A stretch of DNA of 64,000 bases from Rhodovulum sp. (GTDB taxonomy: Bacteria > Pseudomonadota > Alphaproteobacteria > Rhodobacterales > Rhodobacteraceae). The stretch is from contig PALT01000011.1 of NCBI GenBank assembly GCA_002706605.1, positions 1 to 64,000 of the forward strand. Reading direction: 5' to 3'. The notes beneath the pieces were generated by a model. It ran no database searches, had not been told where the DNA came from, and was given only the letters and a program-made list of their open reading frames with translations. Shown here in pieces: positions 27,008 through 36,957 of the stretch. Positions within the stretch are counted from its first letter, which is position 1, and the number at the start of each line of letters is the position of its first letter. A program made the translations under genes and the position numbers.

Positions 27008-27877
27008 ATGCTGGACGATTTGGACGACATCCACCCGCTGTTCCACGGTGCCCCTTCAAGCACCGAGTTCAAAAAGCTGCGCAAACGCATTGTGCGCCAC
27101 ACCCGCGAGGCGATTGAGCAATACGGCATGATCGAACGCGGGGCGAAATGGCTGGTCTGTCTGTCTGGCGGCAAGGACAGCTATACCTTGCTGGCCGTGC
27201 TGTATGAGCTGAAATGGCGCGGGTTGCTGCCCGTGGAATTGCTGGCCTGTAACCTTGATCAGGGGCAACCGGGGTTTCCGGCAACGGTTTTGCCCGAGTT
27301 CCTTGAGAAAATGCAGGTCCCCCACCGCATCGAATACCAAGACACCTATTCCATCGTGATGGACAAGGTGCCCGAGGGGCGCACGTTTTGCGCGCTGTGC
27401 TCGCGCCTGCGTCGTGGCAACCTCTATCGCATCGCCCGCGAAGAAGGCTGCAGCGCCGTGGTCCTTGGCCATCACCGCGACGATATCCTCGAAACCTTTA
27501 TGATGAACCTCTTTCACGGCAGCCGCCTGGCCACCATGCCGCCGAAACTGGTGAACGAAGAGGGCGATTTGTTCGTCTATCGCCCCCTTGCCCATGTGGC
27601 CGAGGAAGATTGCGAGAAATTCGCGCGCGCGATGAACTATCCGATCATCCCTTGTGATCTCTGCGGGTCCCAAGATGGCCTGCAACGTCAACAGGTTAAG
27701 GCGATGCTGGACCAGTGGGAGGCGAACCACCCCGGGCGTCGTCAAAAGATGTTCCGCGCCCTGATGAACACGCGACCCTCGCACCTGTTGGATCCCAATA
27801 TCTTCGACTTTGCGGGCCTGACGCGGGAACCTGACAAATTTAGCGAAAATTCGAACGATATTCCGGATTTGCGTTAA
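27008..27877 (+). CDS. ttcA: tRNA 2-thiocytidine(32) synthetase TtcA
   Basis: 289 residues from the ATG at 27008; a GTG at 26996 is an alternative start. The PP-loop ATPase motif is [10 protein letters not shown], and the TtcA-type Cys pair is in [11 protein letters not shown], with a further Cys pair at [15 protein letters not shown]. This matches an iron-sulfur-dependent enzyme that thiolates C32 in the anticodon loop of some tRNAs. It begins directly behind yidD. Confidence 0.93.
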   Translation: MLDDLDDIHPLFHGAPSSTEFKKLRKRIVRHTREAIEQYGMIERGAKWLVCLSGGKDSYTLLAVLYELKWRGLLPVELLACNLDQGQPGFPATVLPEFLEKMQVPHRIEYQDTYSIVMDKVPEGRTFCALCSRLRRGNLYRIAREEGCSAVVLGHHRDDILETFMMNLFHGSRLATMPPKLVNEEGDLFVYRPLAHVAEEDCEKFARAMNYPIIPCDLCGSQDGLQRQQVKAMLDQWEANHPGRRQKMFRALMNTRPSHLLDPNIFDFAGLTREPDKFSENSNDIPDLR

Positions 27878-27937
27878 GGGAACACTGGGGGACTCACCCA
27901 TAGGCTGAGCCAAATGTTTCAGCCATAGGTGGGCCCC

Positions 27938-29401
27938 GTGACCCAAATCACCTTTTCCCCCAACCGCAGCAGTGCCATTCGCGCGCTGATTCCCCTGATC
28001 TGTCTGGGGGTCGGGATCGGACTAGGGGAGATGGCGCTGATCGTTATCGTGCCGCTGTTGTCTGCCCTGCTGTGGGTGCGCCCCGAATGGCGCAACGTGA
28101 CAATGGGCGACGCGGATACCCCATTGGGACGGCTGAAAAAAACGCTAGCCGCCTGTCAGGACGGGGATCTGGGCACGGCGGTGTTTATGCTGGATTTCGA
28201 CGCGGTCGAACCGATTCTGCCACAAGACGCGCGCGCCATCCAAACCACGCTGGCCGCACGGATACGGAACCGCATGCGCGGCGATGACGTCGTTATGGCG
28301 AACGGCCGTCGCGGCCTCTGCGTGATCCTGTCGCCGACCAAACAAAACGATCTCGAGAGCCTGCTGCAAGTTGCCGGTCGTTTGCAGGATTGTGCACTTG
28401 TGCCCGTACCGTTGGACCATCGGCGCCTGCACCTGTCGTGTGACATCGGGTTCTGTCCGGCGGGCAATGGCTCTGATACCCGCGCAAAACAGGTCTATGA
28501 GGCCGCACAGGCCGCTCTGGATATGGCGAAAACATTCGGCCCCAATGCGATCCGCGCCTATAGCAAATCCTTTGCGCCCATTCTGGACACCTCGGACATC
28601 CGCCCACAGGCCGTGTCGGAGGCCCTGCAATCGGGCGAAATTCAACCGTGGTTCCAGCCCCAGATGTGCAACGACACTGGCGCGATCATCGGGGCCGAGG
28701 CGCTTGCCCGCTGGACCACCAAAACCGGACGTGTCATCGCCCCGGGACAGTTTCTGGACACGATTGATCAGGCGGGTCTGTCCCAATCCCTGAACACCGC
28801 GATCATGAACGGCGCATTGTCCGCGCTAGCCACATGGGACCGTGCCAAACTAGGTGTGAAAACCGTTTGCGTGAACTTCAGCAGTCAGGATTTGCACGAT
28901 CCGACCCTGTGCGATCGCGTGGCATGGACGCTTGACCGGTTCGACATGTCCGCGGACCGTTTGACCGTGGAAATCCTTGAAAACGTGGTGTCACACGGAG
29001 GCAAAGACGTCCTACACCGCAATATCGACCGCCTTGCCAAGATGGGCTGTCCCATTGATTTGGACGATTTCGGCACGGGACAGGCCCCGTTGTCTGTACT
29101 GCGCCGCTTTCCGGTGAGCCGCTTGAAGATCGACCGGTCCTTTGTCCGCGCGGTCGACAAAGACCCCCAGCAACGCGAAATGGTGGCCGCGATCATCACC
29201 CTTGCCGACCAGCTGCACCTAAAAACCATCGCCGAGGGCGTCGAAACACAGGCTGAGTTGACCACCGTCGCCCAGTTGGGCAGTCAGTACGCCCAAGGCT
29301 TCGGAATTGCCCGCCCTATGCCTCTGCAAGAGGCGACCGCGTGGATCGATCAGCACAAACAAAAGCTGATTCACCTCACCCCGCTGGGTCGGCGCGCGTA
29401 A
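27938..29401 (+). CDS. EAL-domain protein with degenerate GGDEF-like region (likely c-di-GMP phosphodiesterase)
   Basis: 487 residues from a GTG at 27938, which has AGGTGG at good spacing. The N-terminal hydrophobic stretch (about 15-45) suggests a membrane anchor. A following domain of about 150 residues has the place of a GGDEF domain but shows no GGDEF motif. The EAL domain keeps the catalytic set: EALARW, VNFSSQDL, EILENVV, LDDFGTG, KIDRSFV, AEGVET and QGFGIARP. It is therefore expected to hydrolyse c-di-GMP. A small hairpin, GGCTGA/TCAGCC, lies just before the ribosome-binding site (27903-27924). It sits between ttcA and yidC, an unusual place for a signalling gene. Confidence 0.88.
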   Translation: MTQITFSPNRSSAIRALIPLICLGVGIGLGEMALIVIVPLLSALLWVRPEWRNVTMGDADTPLGRLKKTLAACQDGDLGTAVFMLDFDAVEPILPQDARAIQTTLAARIRNRMRGDDVVMANGRRGLCVILSPTKQNDLESLLQVAGRLQDCALVPVPLDHRRLHLSCDIGFCPAGNGSDTRAKQVYEAAQAALDMAKTFGPNAIRAYSKSFAPILDTSDIRPQAVSEALQSGEIQPWFQPQMCNDTGAIIGAEALARWTTKTGRVIAPGQFLDTIDQAGLSQSLNTAIMNGALSALATWDRAKLGVKTVCVNFSSQDLHDPTLCDRVAWTLDRFDMSADRLTVEILENVVSHGGKDVLHRNIDRLAKMGCPIDLDDFGTGQAPLSVLRRFPVSRLKIDRSFVRAVDKDPQQREMVAAIITLADQLHLKTIAEGVETQAELTTVAQLGSQYAQGFGIARPMPLQEATAWIDQHKQKLIHLTPLGRRA

Positions 29402-29504
29402 AACCCCAAGAAACATTGGTCGCAACCCCCGAAAACCGCTTGACCTTCGGCCTGCTGTTCTGTTGAACCGGCGTCACCTTTAAAAGGATAGGTGACGGCC
29501 CGAT

Positions 29505-31298
29505 ATGGACGATCAGAACAAGAATCTTATTCTCGCATCCGTGCTCAGCTTTGCCGTGATTGGCGTATGGTACATGCTGTTCCCACCGGAACAGGTCCAA
29601 CCGGTCGATCCGGAAACGGCCGCCGTGACCCAACAGACCGAGGTCGTCACGCCACAGGCCGCTACTGCTGGCGAAACCGTCCCCGCCGAGACCGTCCAAA
29701 CCGCCGAAGCCCCGCGCATCGCGATTGAAACCCCCGCACTGAACGGGTCGATCTCGCTGGCCGGTGGCCGTATCGATACCCTGTCGCTGGACCGCTATCG
29801 TGAAACGCTGGACGAAGGGTCGCCCGCCGTTCCGCTCCTTTCACCGGTGGGCAGTGCATCGCCCTATTACGCCCTCTACGGCTGGGCCCCTGCCGGTCAA
29901 TTGGACAGCGCGGACGTTCCCGGTCCGAACACCGTCTGGCAGGCGGGGGCAAACACCACGCTGACCCCGACGGCCCCTGTCGAACTGACGTGGGACAACG
30001 GCAATGGCCTGACCTTTACCCGCACGATTTCGGTGGATGAGGATTATATGTTCTCGGTTAAACAGACCGTGACCAACGCCACCGATGCCGAGGTTCGCAT
30101 GCTGCCCTATGGCATCATCGCCCGCCACGGCGAACCCGATCAGACGAACTTTTTCATCCTGCACGAGGGTGTCGTGCGCCAGACCGACACCGAACTGGCC
30201 GAATTGTCCTATGAAGACATGACCGATCTGGATCTGGTTGAGCGCGAGGGCGCGCTGGCCGAGGTTGAGGATGTTCAGGAAAACGGCTGGATCGGCTTTA
30301 CCGACAAATACTGGATGACGACCCTGATCCCCACCCCGGGTCAGCCGTTCACCTCGGTCGCCAAATACGTCCCCGGCGCTGATATCTATCAGGTCGAAAC
30401 GCGCCTGCCGATCGTTTCGGTCCCCGCGGGTCAGACCGCCGCCGTTGACACGATGCTGTTCGCCGGTGCCAAGGAATGGGAAACCATCAAGCACTATGAA
30501 GAAGACACAGGCATCTTCCGCTTTGACGACTCCATCGACTGGGGCATGTTCTTTTTCCTGACCAAGCCGATCTTTCAGGCGCTGCATTTCCTGAGCGGCC
30601 TGATCGACAACATGGGCTGGTCCATCATCGCGCTGACCATCTTGATCAAGGCGGTCCTATTCCCGCTGGCGTATAAATCCTACGTCTCGATGGCGCGCAT
30701 GAAAGAACTGCAGCCCGAGATGGAGAAGATCAAAGAGCGCGCAGGCGACGACCGTCAGAAACTGCAGCAAGAGATGATGGCCCTCTACAAGTCCAAGAAG
30801 GTCAACCCTGCCTCCGGCTGTTTGCCGATCCTGCTGCAAATCCCGATCTTCTTCTCTCTGTACAAGGTGATCTTTGTCACGATCGAACTGCGCCACGCAC
30901 CGTGGTTCGGCTGGATCCGCGACCTGTCCGCACCCGACCCCAGCAGCATCTTCAACCTGTTCGGCATTCTGCCCTTTGCGGCACCGGAACTGGGCGCGTT
31001 CCAATTCCTGTCGCTGGGTATCCTGCCGATCCTGCTGGGCATTTCGATGTGGCTGCAGCAGAAGCTGAACCCCGCCCCCGCAGACCCCGCACAGGCGATG
31101 ATCTTTGCGTGGATGCCTTGGGTGTTCATGTTCATGCTGGGCAACTTTGCCAGCGGTCTTGTCATCTACTGGATCGCCAACAACACGATCACGTTCTCAC
31201 AGCAGTATCTTATCATGCGCTCGCAAGGGTACACGCCAGACCTGCTTGGCAACATCAAATCCGGCTTTAAAAAGACCCCGAAATCGGAGTCCAAGTAA
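29505..31298 (+). CDS. yidC: Membrane protein insertase YidC
   Basis: 597 residues, full Gram-negative length. An N-terminal anchor helix is followed by an acidic Thr/Ala/Pro-rich linker and a large periplasmic domain. The five-helix core begins near FFLTKPIFQALHFL and includes YKSYVSMARMKELQPEM and SGCLPILLQIP. It inserts inner-membrane proteins with or without SecYEG. The stop overlaps the MOSC gene start by 1 bp (TAATG). Confidence 0.97.
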   Translation: MDDQNKNLILASVLSFAVIGVWYMLFPPEQVQPVDPETAAVTQQTEVVTPQAATAGETVPAETVQTAEAPRIAIETPALNGSISLAGGRIDTLSLDRYRETLDEGSPAVPLLSPVGSASPYYALYGWAPAGQLDSADVPGPNTVWQAGANTTLTPTAPVELTWDNGNGLTFTRTISVDEDYMFSVKQTVTNATDAEVRMLPYGIIARHGEPDQTNFFILHEGVVRQTDTELAELSYEDMTDLDLVEREGALAEVEDVQENGWIGFTDKYWMTTLIPTPGQPFTSVAKYVPGADIYQVETRLPIVSVPAGQTAAVDTMLFAGAKEWETIKHYEEDTGIFRFDDSIDWGMFFFLTKPIFQALHFLSGLIDNMGWSIIALTILIKAVLFPLAYKSYVSMARMKELQPEMEKIKERAGDDRQKLQQEMMALYKSKKVNPASGCLPILLQIPIFFSLYKVIFVTIELRHAPWFGWIRDLSAPDPSSIFNLFGILPFAAPELGAFQFLSLGILPILLGISMWLQQKLNPAPADPAQAMIFAWMPWVFMFMLGNFASGLVIYWIANNTITFSQQYLIMRSQGYTPDLLGNIKSGFKKTPKSESK

Positions 31299-32038
31299 TG
31301 CCAACCCTCGCCCAGATCTGGCGCCACCCGATCAAGGGGATTGGCGCCGAGGACCTGGGCGAGGTGACGCTTAGCCCGGGTCGTCCAATACCGTTTGATC
31401 GCGCCTTTGCGGTCCTGACCGGCACATCCGAGGACACCGGAGAATGGCAGCCCTGTCGCAATTTCGCGCGGGGCTGTTATGCGCCGTCTCTGATGGCAGT
31501 ACGCGCCGAAACCAACGGCGAACAGATCACCCTGACCCATCCGGATCGCGATCCGCTGATCTTTGCACCCGCAACGGATGACGCCGCGCTGATCGACTGG
31601 ATCACGCCGCTGTATCCTGCGGATCGTCCCGCGCCGCGCGCCTTGGCCGTTGCGCCCGACTCTGGCATGGCCGACGATCCCGACGCCGGTGTCTCTGTGG
31701 CCAGCCTTGCGTCACTGCGCGCGCTGTCGGATGCGGTGGGTCAACCGCTTGACCCGCGCCGGTTTCGGATCAACATTTGGCTGGACGGCGATCTGGCCCC
31801 GTTTGAAGAACTGTCCTCGGCGGGTAAAACCATCCGCATCGGCGACGTGACCCTGCGCGTGGGGGATCGCATCCAACGCTGTCGCGCGACCGAGGCGAAC
31901 CCAGACACCGGTCGACGCGACGTCGACACGTTACAGGCCCTGCGCGGCCATTGGGGACATACCGATTTCGGCGTCCTCGCCAGCATAGAAACGGGCGGCA
32001 CCATCACCGTCGGCACCCCCATTGAGGTATCCGCATGA
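31298..32038 (+). CDS. MOSC-domain protein
   Basis: 246 residues. The N-terminal MOSC beta-barrel subdomain (IWRHPIKGIGAEDL) is followed by the MOSC core (PRRFRINIWLDG, LRVGDRIQRCRATEANPDTG), which contains a Cys in the usual sulfur/molybdenum-handling place. Family members move sulfur or ligate molybdenum cofactor (for example mARC-type proteins). Coupled to yidC (TAATG) and engB (ATGA). Substrate not known. Confidence 0.9.
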   Translation: MPTLAQIWRHPIKGIGAEDLGEVTLSPGRPIPFDRAFAVLTGTSEDTGEWQPCRNFARGCYAPSLMAVRAETNGEQITLTHPDRDPLIFAPATDDAALIDWITPLYPADRPAPRALAVAPDSGMADDPDAGVSVASLASLRALSDAVGQPLDPRRFRINIWLDGDLAPFEELSSAGKTIRIGDVTLRVGDRIQRCRATEANPDTGRRDVDTLQALRGHWGHTDFGVLASIETGGTITVGTPIEVSA

Positions 32039-32685
32039 ACATGACCTTTACCATCGCCGAAACGCCCGACGATCACACCGCCGAGGTGGGGCGCAAGCTT
32101 TTTGCCGGCAACAAGGATTTCCTGAAGGGCGTCGTCGCCATGTCCGGCCTGCCGCCTGCCGACCGGATGGAGGTCTGTTTCGCGGGCCGCTCCAACGTCG
32201 GCAAGTCCAGCCTGATTAACGCGCTCACGGGGCGCAAGGGTCTGGCGCGCGCTTCAAACACGCCGGGCCGCACACAAGAAATCAACTTTTTCACCTTAGC
32301 CGAGAGCCATTATCTGGTCGACCTTCCGGGCTATGGCTATGCAGAGGCGCCGGTGGCCGTCGTCAAGAAATGGCAGGAATTGCTGAAATCCTATCTGGCC
32401 GGTCGTCAGACCCTGCGCCGCGCCTTTGTCCTGATCGACGCACGTCATGGGATCAAGGCGGTGGATCAGGAAATTCTGGACCTGCTCGACAAGTCCGCCG
32501 TGACGTTTCAGGTCGTCTTGACCAAGGCCGACAAGGTCAAGGCCAAGGATCGTGAAAACGTCCTGAACCAAGTTCAAACGGCGCTGCAAAAGCACCCCGC
32601 CGCCTTCCCCGAAATCGTCGTGACCAGCTCGGAAAAGGGGGACGGCATCGCCACCCTGCGTGCGATTATCGCCACGCTGGTCTGA
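32035..32685 (+). CDS. engB: Ribosome biogenesis GTP-binding protein YihA/YsxC (EngB)
   Basis: 216 residues with G1 [10 protein letters not shown]2 SNTPGRTQ, G3 DLPGYG and G4 TKADK. It is a GTPase for late 50S subunit assembly. It overlaps the MOSC gene by 4 bp; yidC-MOSC-engB-argB is a frequent alphaproteobacterial order. Confidence 0.95.
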   Translation: MNMTFTIAETPDDHTAEVGRKLFAGNKDFLKGVVAMSGLPPADRMEVCFAGRSNVGKSSLINALTGRKGLARASNTPGRTQEINFFTLAESHYLVDLPGYGYAEAPVAVVKKWQELLKSYLAGRQTLRRAFVLIDARHGIKAVDQEILDLLDKSAVTFQVVLTKADKVKAKDRENVLNQVQTALQKHPAAFPEIVVTSSEKGDGIATLRAIIATLV

Positions 32686-32750
32686 GACGTCCGCCCCTTG
32701 CCCCTTTATCCGCTGCGGTTTACCAACAGAGGCGCAGCAAGGATGACCAG

Positions 32751-33620
32751 ATGAAAAAGCAAACTGCCATGAACCGTGATTGGATCGCCACCGCTCGGAC
32801 CCTGTCCGAGGCCCTGCCTTATCTGCAACGCTATGATGATGCGATCGTTGTCATCAAATTCGGCGGCCATGCGATGGGTGATGATGAGGCGATGGATAAC
32901 TTCGCCCGTGACATCGTCTTGATGCAGCAGGTCGGCGTGAACCCCGTCATCGTCCATGGCGGCGGCCCGATGATCAACGAAATGCTGGCCAAGCTGGACA
33001 TCAAATCGGAATTCGTGAACGGCAAGCGCGTCACCGACGCCGCCACCGTCCGCGTTGTCGAAATGGTTCTGTCCGGTCTGGTGAACAAACGCATCGTGCA
33101 GGCGATCAACGATCAGGGCGGCAAGGCCGTTGGCCTGTCCGGTAAGGACGCCAACCTGATGATCTGTGATCAGACGAACCCCGATCTGGGCTTTGTCGGC
33201 ACCCCGAATGAGGTGAACCCCGGCGTTCTGCAACAACTGTTCGGCGCAGGCATGATCCCCGTCGTTGCCCCCCTTGGCGCGGGGCGCAATGGCGAGACGT
33301 TCAACATCAACGGCGACACCGCCGCCGGTGCGATTGCCGCCGCGCTGAAGGCTGATCGCCTGTTGCTGTTGACCGATGTCGCGGGCGTCAAGGACGCAAG
33401 CGGTGAGGTCGTGACCGAACTCTCGCCCGAACAAATCGTTGAGCTGACTGAAAGCGGCGTGATCGCGGGCGGTATGATCCCGAAAACCGAAACGGCCCTC
33501 AACGCCATCAACGGCGGTGTGCGCGCGGTTGTGATCCTTGACGGGCGGGCGCCGAATGCTTGTCTGCTGGAGCTTTATACCGAGCATGGCGCGGGCTCTC
33601 TGATCCGCACGCCGCGCTAA
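32751..33620 (+). CDS. argB: Acetylglutamate kinase
   Basis: 289 residues. AAGGAT upstream supports the ATG at 32751, and a second ATG follows six codons later. Family segments are [46 protein letters not shown] and [11 protein letters not shown]. It catalyses the second step of arginine synthesis, with ATP phosphorylating N-acetylglutamate. The region before the core (about 25 residues) fits the N-terminal helix of hexameric arginine-inhibited enzymes. Confidence 0.97.
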   Translation: MKKQTAMNRDWIATARTLSEALPYLQRYDDAIVVIKFGGHAMGDDEAMDNFARDIVLMQQVGVNPVIVHGGGPMINEMLAKLDIKSEFVNGKRVTDAATVRVVEMVLSGLVNKRIVQAINDQGGKAVGLSGKDANLMICDQTNPDLGFVGTPNEVNPGVLQQLFGAGMIPVVAPLGAGRNGETFNINGDTAAGAIAAALKADRLLLLTDVAGVKDASGEVVTELSPEQIVELTESGVIAGGMIPKTETALNAINGGVRAVVILDGRAPNACLLELYTEHGAGSLIRTPR

Positions 33621-33621
33621 G

Positions 33622-34281
33622 ATGGACCTGTGGCGCCGCATAACGACCGCGTCACAGTCCCACGGCCTGATGATTTCGGGGGCGTTTCATACCGCCCCCG
33701 ACGACGCCCCCGCCCTGCCCCCTAATGGCACCGTGGTGATGCTGTCCCCAGATGAGGGCGCGTTCTGGTCCGACATCCAATCCCAACCCGAATTCGCAGA
33801 TGGCGCGCCCGATCCGATGGACCGTTGGTCCGCGCGGGTGATTGGCGCGATGGCCGATGACCTTGGTGCGCGGGCGGTGTTTCCGTTTTCGGGGCCGCCT
33901 TACCTACCGTTTTTCACATGGGCCACGCGCACGGGGCGCGCTTGGGTGTCGCCGGCGGTGTTTCTGGTCCACGACCGGTTGGGGCTGTACGCGTCCTATC
34001 GCGGGGCGCTGGTGTTCGACGCGCTCCTAGACATCCCCGCGCCAGAGATGGCCACCGCGCCCTGTGGCACCTGCGCCGCGCCATGCCTTAGCGCCTGTCC
34101 GGTCGGCGCGGTCGCAGGCGGCACCTATGACGTCGAGGCCTGCCATGACCATCTTGCCACCTCGGCGGGACAGGCCTGTTTAAAAGGCGGATGTTTGGTA
34201 CGGCAAAGTTGTCCTGTCGGTGAAAACTGTGGCAGGGTGCGGTCACAATCTGCATTTCACATGGCGGCGTTTCATCCATGA
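33622..34281 (+). CDS. Ferredoxin-like (Cys-rich C-terminus) protein
   Basis: 219 residues. The C-terminal third holds a Cys-rich iron-sulfur-type pattern, CGTCAAPCLSACPVGA, then further Cys in EACHDH, GQACLKGGCLVRQSCPVGENCG. The N-terminal part has no cofactor motif I recognise. It resembles proteins annotated as ferredoxin in Rhodobacteraceae and the iron-sulfur end of QueG-like proteins. It lies 1 bp behind argB and overlaps sixA by 4 bp. Function unknown. Confidence 0.7.
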   Translation: MDLWRRITTASQSHGLMISGAFHTAPDDAPALPPNGTVVMLSPDEGAFWSDIQSQPEFADGAPDPMDRWSARVIGAMADDLGARAVFPFSGPPYLPFFTWATRTGRAWVSPAVFLVHDRLGLYASYRGALVFDALLDIPAPEMATAPCGTCAAPCLSACPVGAVAGGTYDVEACHDHLATSAGQACLKGGCLVRQSCPVGENCGRVRSQSAFHMAAFHP

Positions 34282-34790
34282 CCCTTCGACTGATCCTGAT
34301 CCGGCACGCCAAATCGACGTGGGATGATCCCATGCAAGAGGACCACGACCGCCCGCTGAACGACCGCGGGCGGCGCGCCGCACCTGCGATTGGTGCGTGG
34401 CTGGCCGAGAACGGCTATATCCCCGCCGAGGTGGTCAGTTCGACCGCGCGCCGGACGCTGGAGACGTGGGAATGCATGCAGTGTGCGTTCGTGGACGACG
34501 GAGCGTTGGTGCGTCGGGAACCCGACCTCTATCACGCGGCCCCCGATACGATGCTGCGCGTGTTGCGCCATTGCGCGGCCAGCCCCGTTCTGATGCTCGG
34601 CCATAATCCGGGGATCGGCGCGCTGGCCTCGCATCTGGTTTCTGAACGCCCAAGCCACAGCCGGTTCGGCGCCTATCCGACCTGCGCGACGCTGGTTGTG
34701 GATTTCGACGCGGAGGATTGGGCCGACGTGACACCGGGCACGGGCACGGTTGTCGATTTCATTGTGCCCAACGATCTGGACACAAAATAA
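34278..34790 (+). CDS. sixA: SixA-like histidine phosphatase
   Basis: 170 residues of the phosphoglycerate-mutase/histidine phosphatase superfamily. The catalytic motif is IRHAKSTW (about 7-14), with a second His in LMLGHNPGIG. SixA enzymes remove phosphate from phosphohistidines in signalling proteins. It ends this plus-strand block and is followed by a bidirectional terminator. Confidence 0.87.
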   Translation: MTLRLILIRHAKSTWDDPMQEDHDRPLNDRGRRAAPAIGAWLAENGYIPAEVVSSTARRTLETWECMQCAFVDDGALVRREPDLYHAAPDTMLRVLRHCAASPVLMLGHNPGIGALASHLVSERPSHSRFGAYPTCATLVVDFDAEDWADVTPGTGTVVDFIVPNDLDTK

Positions 34791-34822
34791 GGCCGCCCCA
34801 CGATCGGGACGGCCCATTTTTT
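34791..34822. terminator. Bidirectional terminator between sixA and bztD
   Basis: GC-rich hairpin GGCCGCCCC-ACGATC-GGGACGGCC (one bulge) followed by CATTTTTT on the plus strand. The minus-strand reading ends in TTATTTT. It separates the convergent sixA and bztD genes. Confidence 0.75.
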
Positions 34823-34838
34823 CCACCGAAAATCGGTC

Positions 34839-35630
34839 TTAGTGGCCCAAAATCTGGCTGAGGAACAGTTTCGTCCGCTCGGATTTCGGGTTGTTAAAGA
34901 ACTCTTCGGGTTCGTTTTGTTCGACGATCTGGCCTTGGTCCATAAAGATCACGCGGTTCGCCACCTGACGGGCAAAGCCCATTTCGTGGGTCACGCAGAG
35001 CATGGTCATGCCCTCTTCGGCAAGCTCGATCATGGTGTCCAAAACCTCTTTGATCATCTCGGGGTCAAGCGCCGAGGTCGGTTCGTCAAACAGCATGATG
35101 CGCGGCTTCATGCACAGCGAGCGAGCAATCGCCACACGCTGCTGCTGACCACCGGACAGCTGTCCGGGGTATTTGTTGGCCTGGTCTGGGATTTTGACCT
35201 TTTCCAAGAAATGCATGGCCATATCGATGGCCTCTTTCTTGGGGGTTTTGCGCACCCAGATCGGTGCCAGCGTACAGTTCTCCAGAATCGTCAGATGCGG
35301 GAACAGGTTAAAGTGCTGAAAGCACATGCCGACCTCGGAGCGGATCTTATCGATGTTTTTCAGATCGTTCGTCAGTTCGATCCCATCCACGATGATCTTG
35401 CCCGACTGGTGTTCCTCCAGACGGTTGATACAGCGGATCATGGTCGATTTACCCGACCCCGAGGGGCCCGCAATCACGATCCGTTCGCCGCGGTTCACGG
35501 TGAGGTTGATGTCGCGCAGAACGTGGAACTGACCGTACCACTTGTTCATGTTGACGATATCGACAGCGACCTCATCCGAGATTTGCATCTGGCTGCGGTC
35601 GACTTCGCGTTGGTTAACTAGTTCAGACAT
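34839..35630 (-). CDS. bztD: Amino acid ABC transporter ATP-binding protein BztD
   Basis: 263 residues with Walker [10 protein letters not shown], signature LSGGQQQR, Walker B IMLFDEP and switch His in CVTHEMG. AapP/BztD/GlnQ type. It energises import of glutamate, glutamine, aspartate and asparagine in Rhodobacter. It is the last gene of the bzt operon, preceded by AAAGGA. Confidence 0.95.
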   Translation of the reverse strand: MSELVNQREVDRSQMQISDEVAVDIVNMNKWYGQFHVLRDINLTVNRGERIVIAGPSGSGKSTMIRCINRLEEHQSGKIIVDGIELTNDLKNIDKIRSEVGMCFQHFNLFPHLTILENCTLAPIWVRKTPKKEAIDMAMHFLEKVKIPDQANKYPGQLSGGQQQRVAIARSLCMKPRIMLFDEPTSALDPEMIKEVLDTMIELAEEGMTMLCVTHEMGFARQVANRVIFMDQGQIVEQNEPEEFFNNPKSERTKLFLSQILGH

Positions 35631-35642
35631 ATTGGTTTTCCT

Positions 35643-36956
35643 TTAGCGGTGACCGCGCTGAAGTTTCTTTTCAAGGAACAGGGAATACCGCCCCATGCTG
35701 AAGCAAAAGATGAAGAACATCAGACCGATGAAGACGAACAGTTCCCAATAGATACCGTTCCATTCGGTCGTTGCCCGGATGGTGTTGGACAGGCCGATCG
35801 GATCCAAGAGACCGATGAACACCACAAGGGTCGTGTCCTTGAACAGACCGATGAACGTGTTCACGATGCCCGGGATCGAGATTTTCAGGGCCTGCGGCAG
35901 AACGATCAGGCGCATGGATTTCCAGTAATCCAGACCCAAGGCATCCGCCGCCTCATACTGACCTTTGGGCAGGGCCGCGAGGCCCCCGCGCACCACCTCG
36001 GCGATATAGGCCGAGGCAAACAGCGTGACCATGATGATCACCCGCAGCATTAGGTCAAAGTTGGTTCCGCGCGGCAGGAAGTAGTTCAACAACAAGGACG
36101 CGGTGAACAGCCAAACGATCAGGGGCACGCCACGGATCGTTTCGATAAAGGCCACCGACATCTTGTTGATCAGGAACATATCCGACTGACGCCCAAGGGC
36201 CAAAATGATCCCCAGAGGCAGCGACAGCGTAATGCCCGACACCCCGATGATCGTGGCCAGCATAAAGCCACCCATGTCCTTGGATTCGACATTGGTGATC
36301 CCGATCGGCATTAGATTGCTCAACGCACCGGCAATCGGACCCGCAAGGAACAACCAGAACAGGACCGGCACCAGAATGGCCGCCAGAACCGCGATGATCG
36401 CATTGACCTGCCCACCAAAGCGGAAGGCGACGGAGCCCAAAACGAACCCGGCCAGCACCATCAGCGGCCCCCAGATCGTGCCACCCCACAGCAGGAAGTA
36501 CATCACGAACGGCGCCAGCATCGACCACGTCAGCAATTTGCGCGGCAGGCTGTTGAACAGGACCGGAGCAAGCGCCGAGAGCAGCAGCACAAAGGCCAGA
36601 ACCGGCCGCCAGTACAGCTCTTGCGGGTAGAACCCGAACAGCAACTGGTGCCAGCGCGCGGAAATCACCGCGAAACAGGCCGATGAGGCGTCGGAACCGT
36701 ACAGTTCATTGCGGATTTCGCGACATTCCGTCAGCGACCCCGCATCCCAGATCGAATTCAGGAACCACGGCAGGATATGCCCAAGCCCCCAAACGATGAC
36801 GAAAATCGACACCACGGTCAGGATGATGTTCACCGCCCCCGAAAACAGGTTTTCGCGTAGCCATTTGATGGCGCCCGTTTCGGTGATGGGGGGCTCTTTC
36901 TGCTCCAACATCGTTTCGCGCACATAGGCAACGGTTTGTGCGTGTGTGTCACTCAT
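35643..36956 (-). CDS. bztC: Amino acid ABC transporter permease BztC
   Basis: 437 residues, longer than simple HisM-type permeases because of N-terminal helices, as in BztC/AapM. The conserved permease loop EVVRGGLAALPKGQYEAADALGL is present. It forms the inner-membrane channel with BztB. AAGGAG stands 7 bp upstream of the start, 1 bp after bztB. Confidence 0.95.
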   Translation of the reverse strand: MSDTHAQTVAYVRETMLEQKEPPITETGAIKWLRENLFSGAVNIILTVVSIFVIVWGLGHILPWFLNSIWDAGSLTECREIRNELYGSDASSACFAVISARWHQLLFGFYPQELYWRPVLAFVLLLSALAPVLFNSLPRKLLTWSMLAPFVMYFLLWGGTIWGPLMVLAGFVLGSVAFRFGGQVNAIIAVLAAILVPVLFWLFLAGPIAGALSNLMPIGITNVESKDMGGFMLATIIGVSGITLSLPLGIILALGRQSDMFLINKMSVAFIETIRGVPLIVWLFTASLLLNYFLPRGTNFDLMLRVIIMVTLFASAYIAEVVRGGLAALPKGQYEAADALGLDYWKSMRLIVLPQALKISIPGIVNTFIGLFKDTTLVVFIGLLDPIGLSNTIRATTEWNGIYWELFVFIGLMFFIFCFSMGRYSLFLEKKLQRGHR

Positions 36957-36957
36957 C

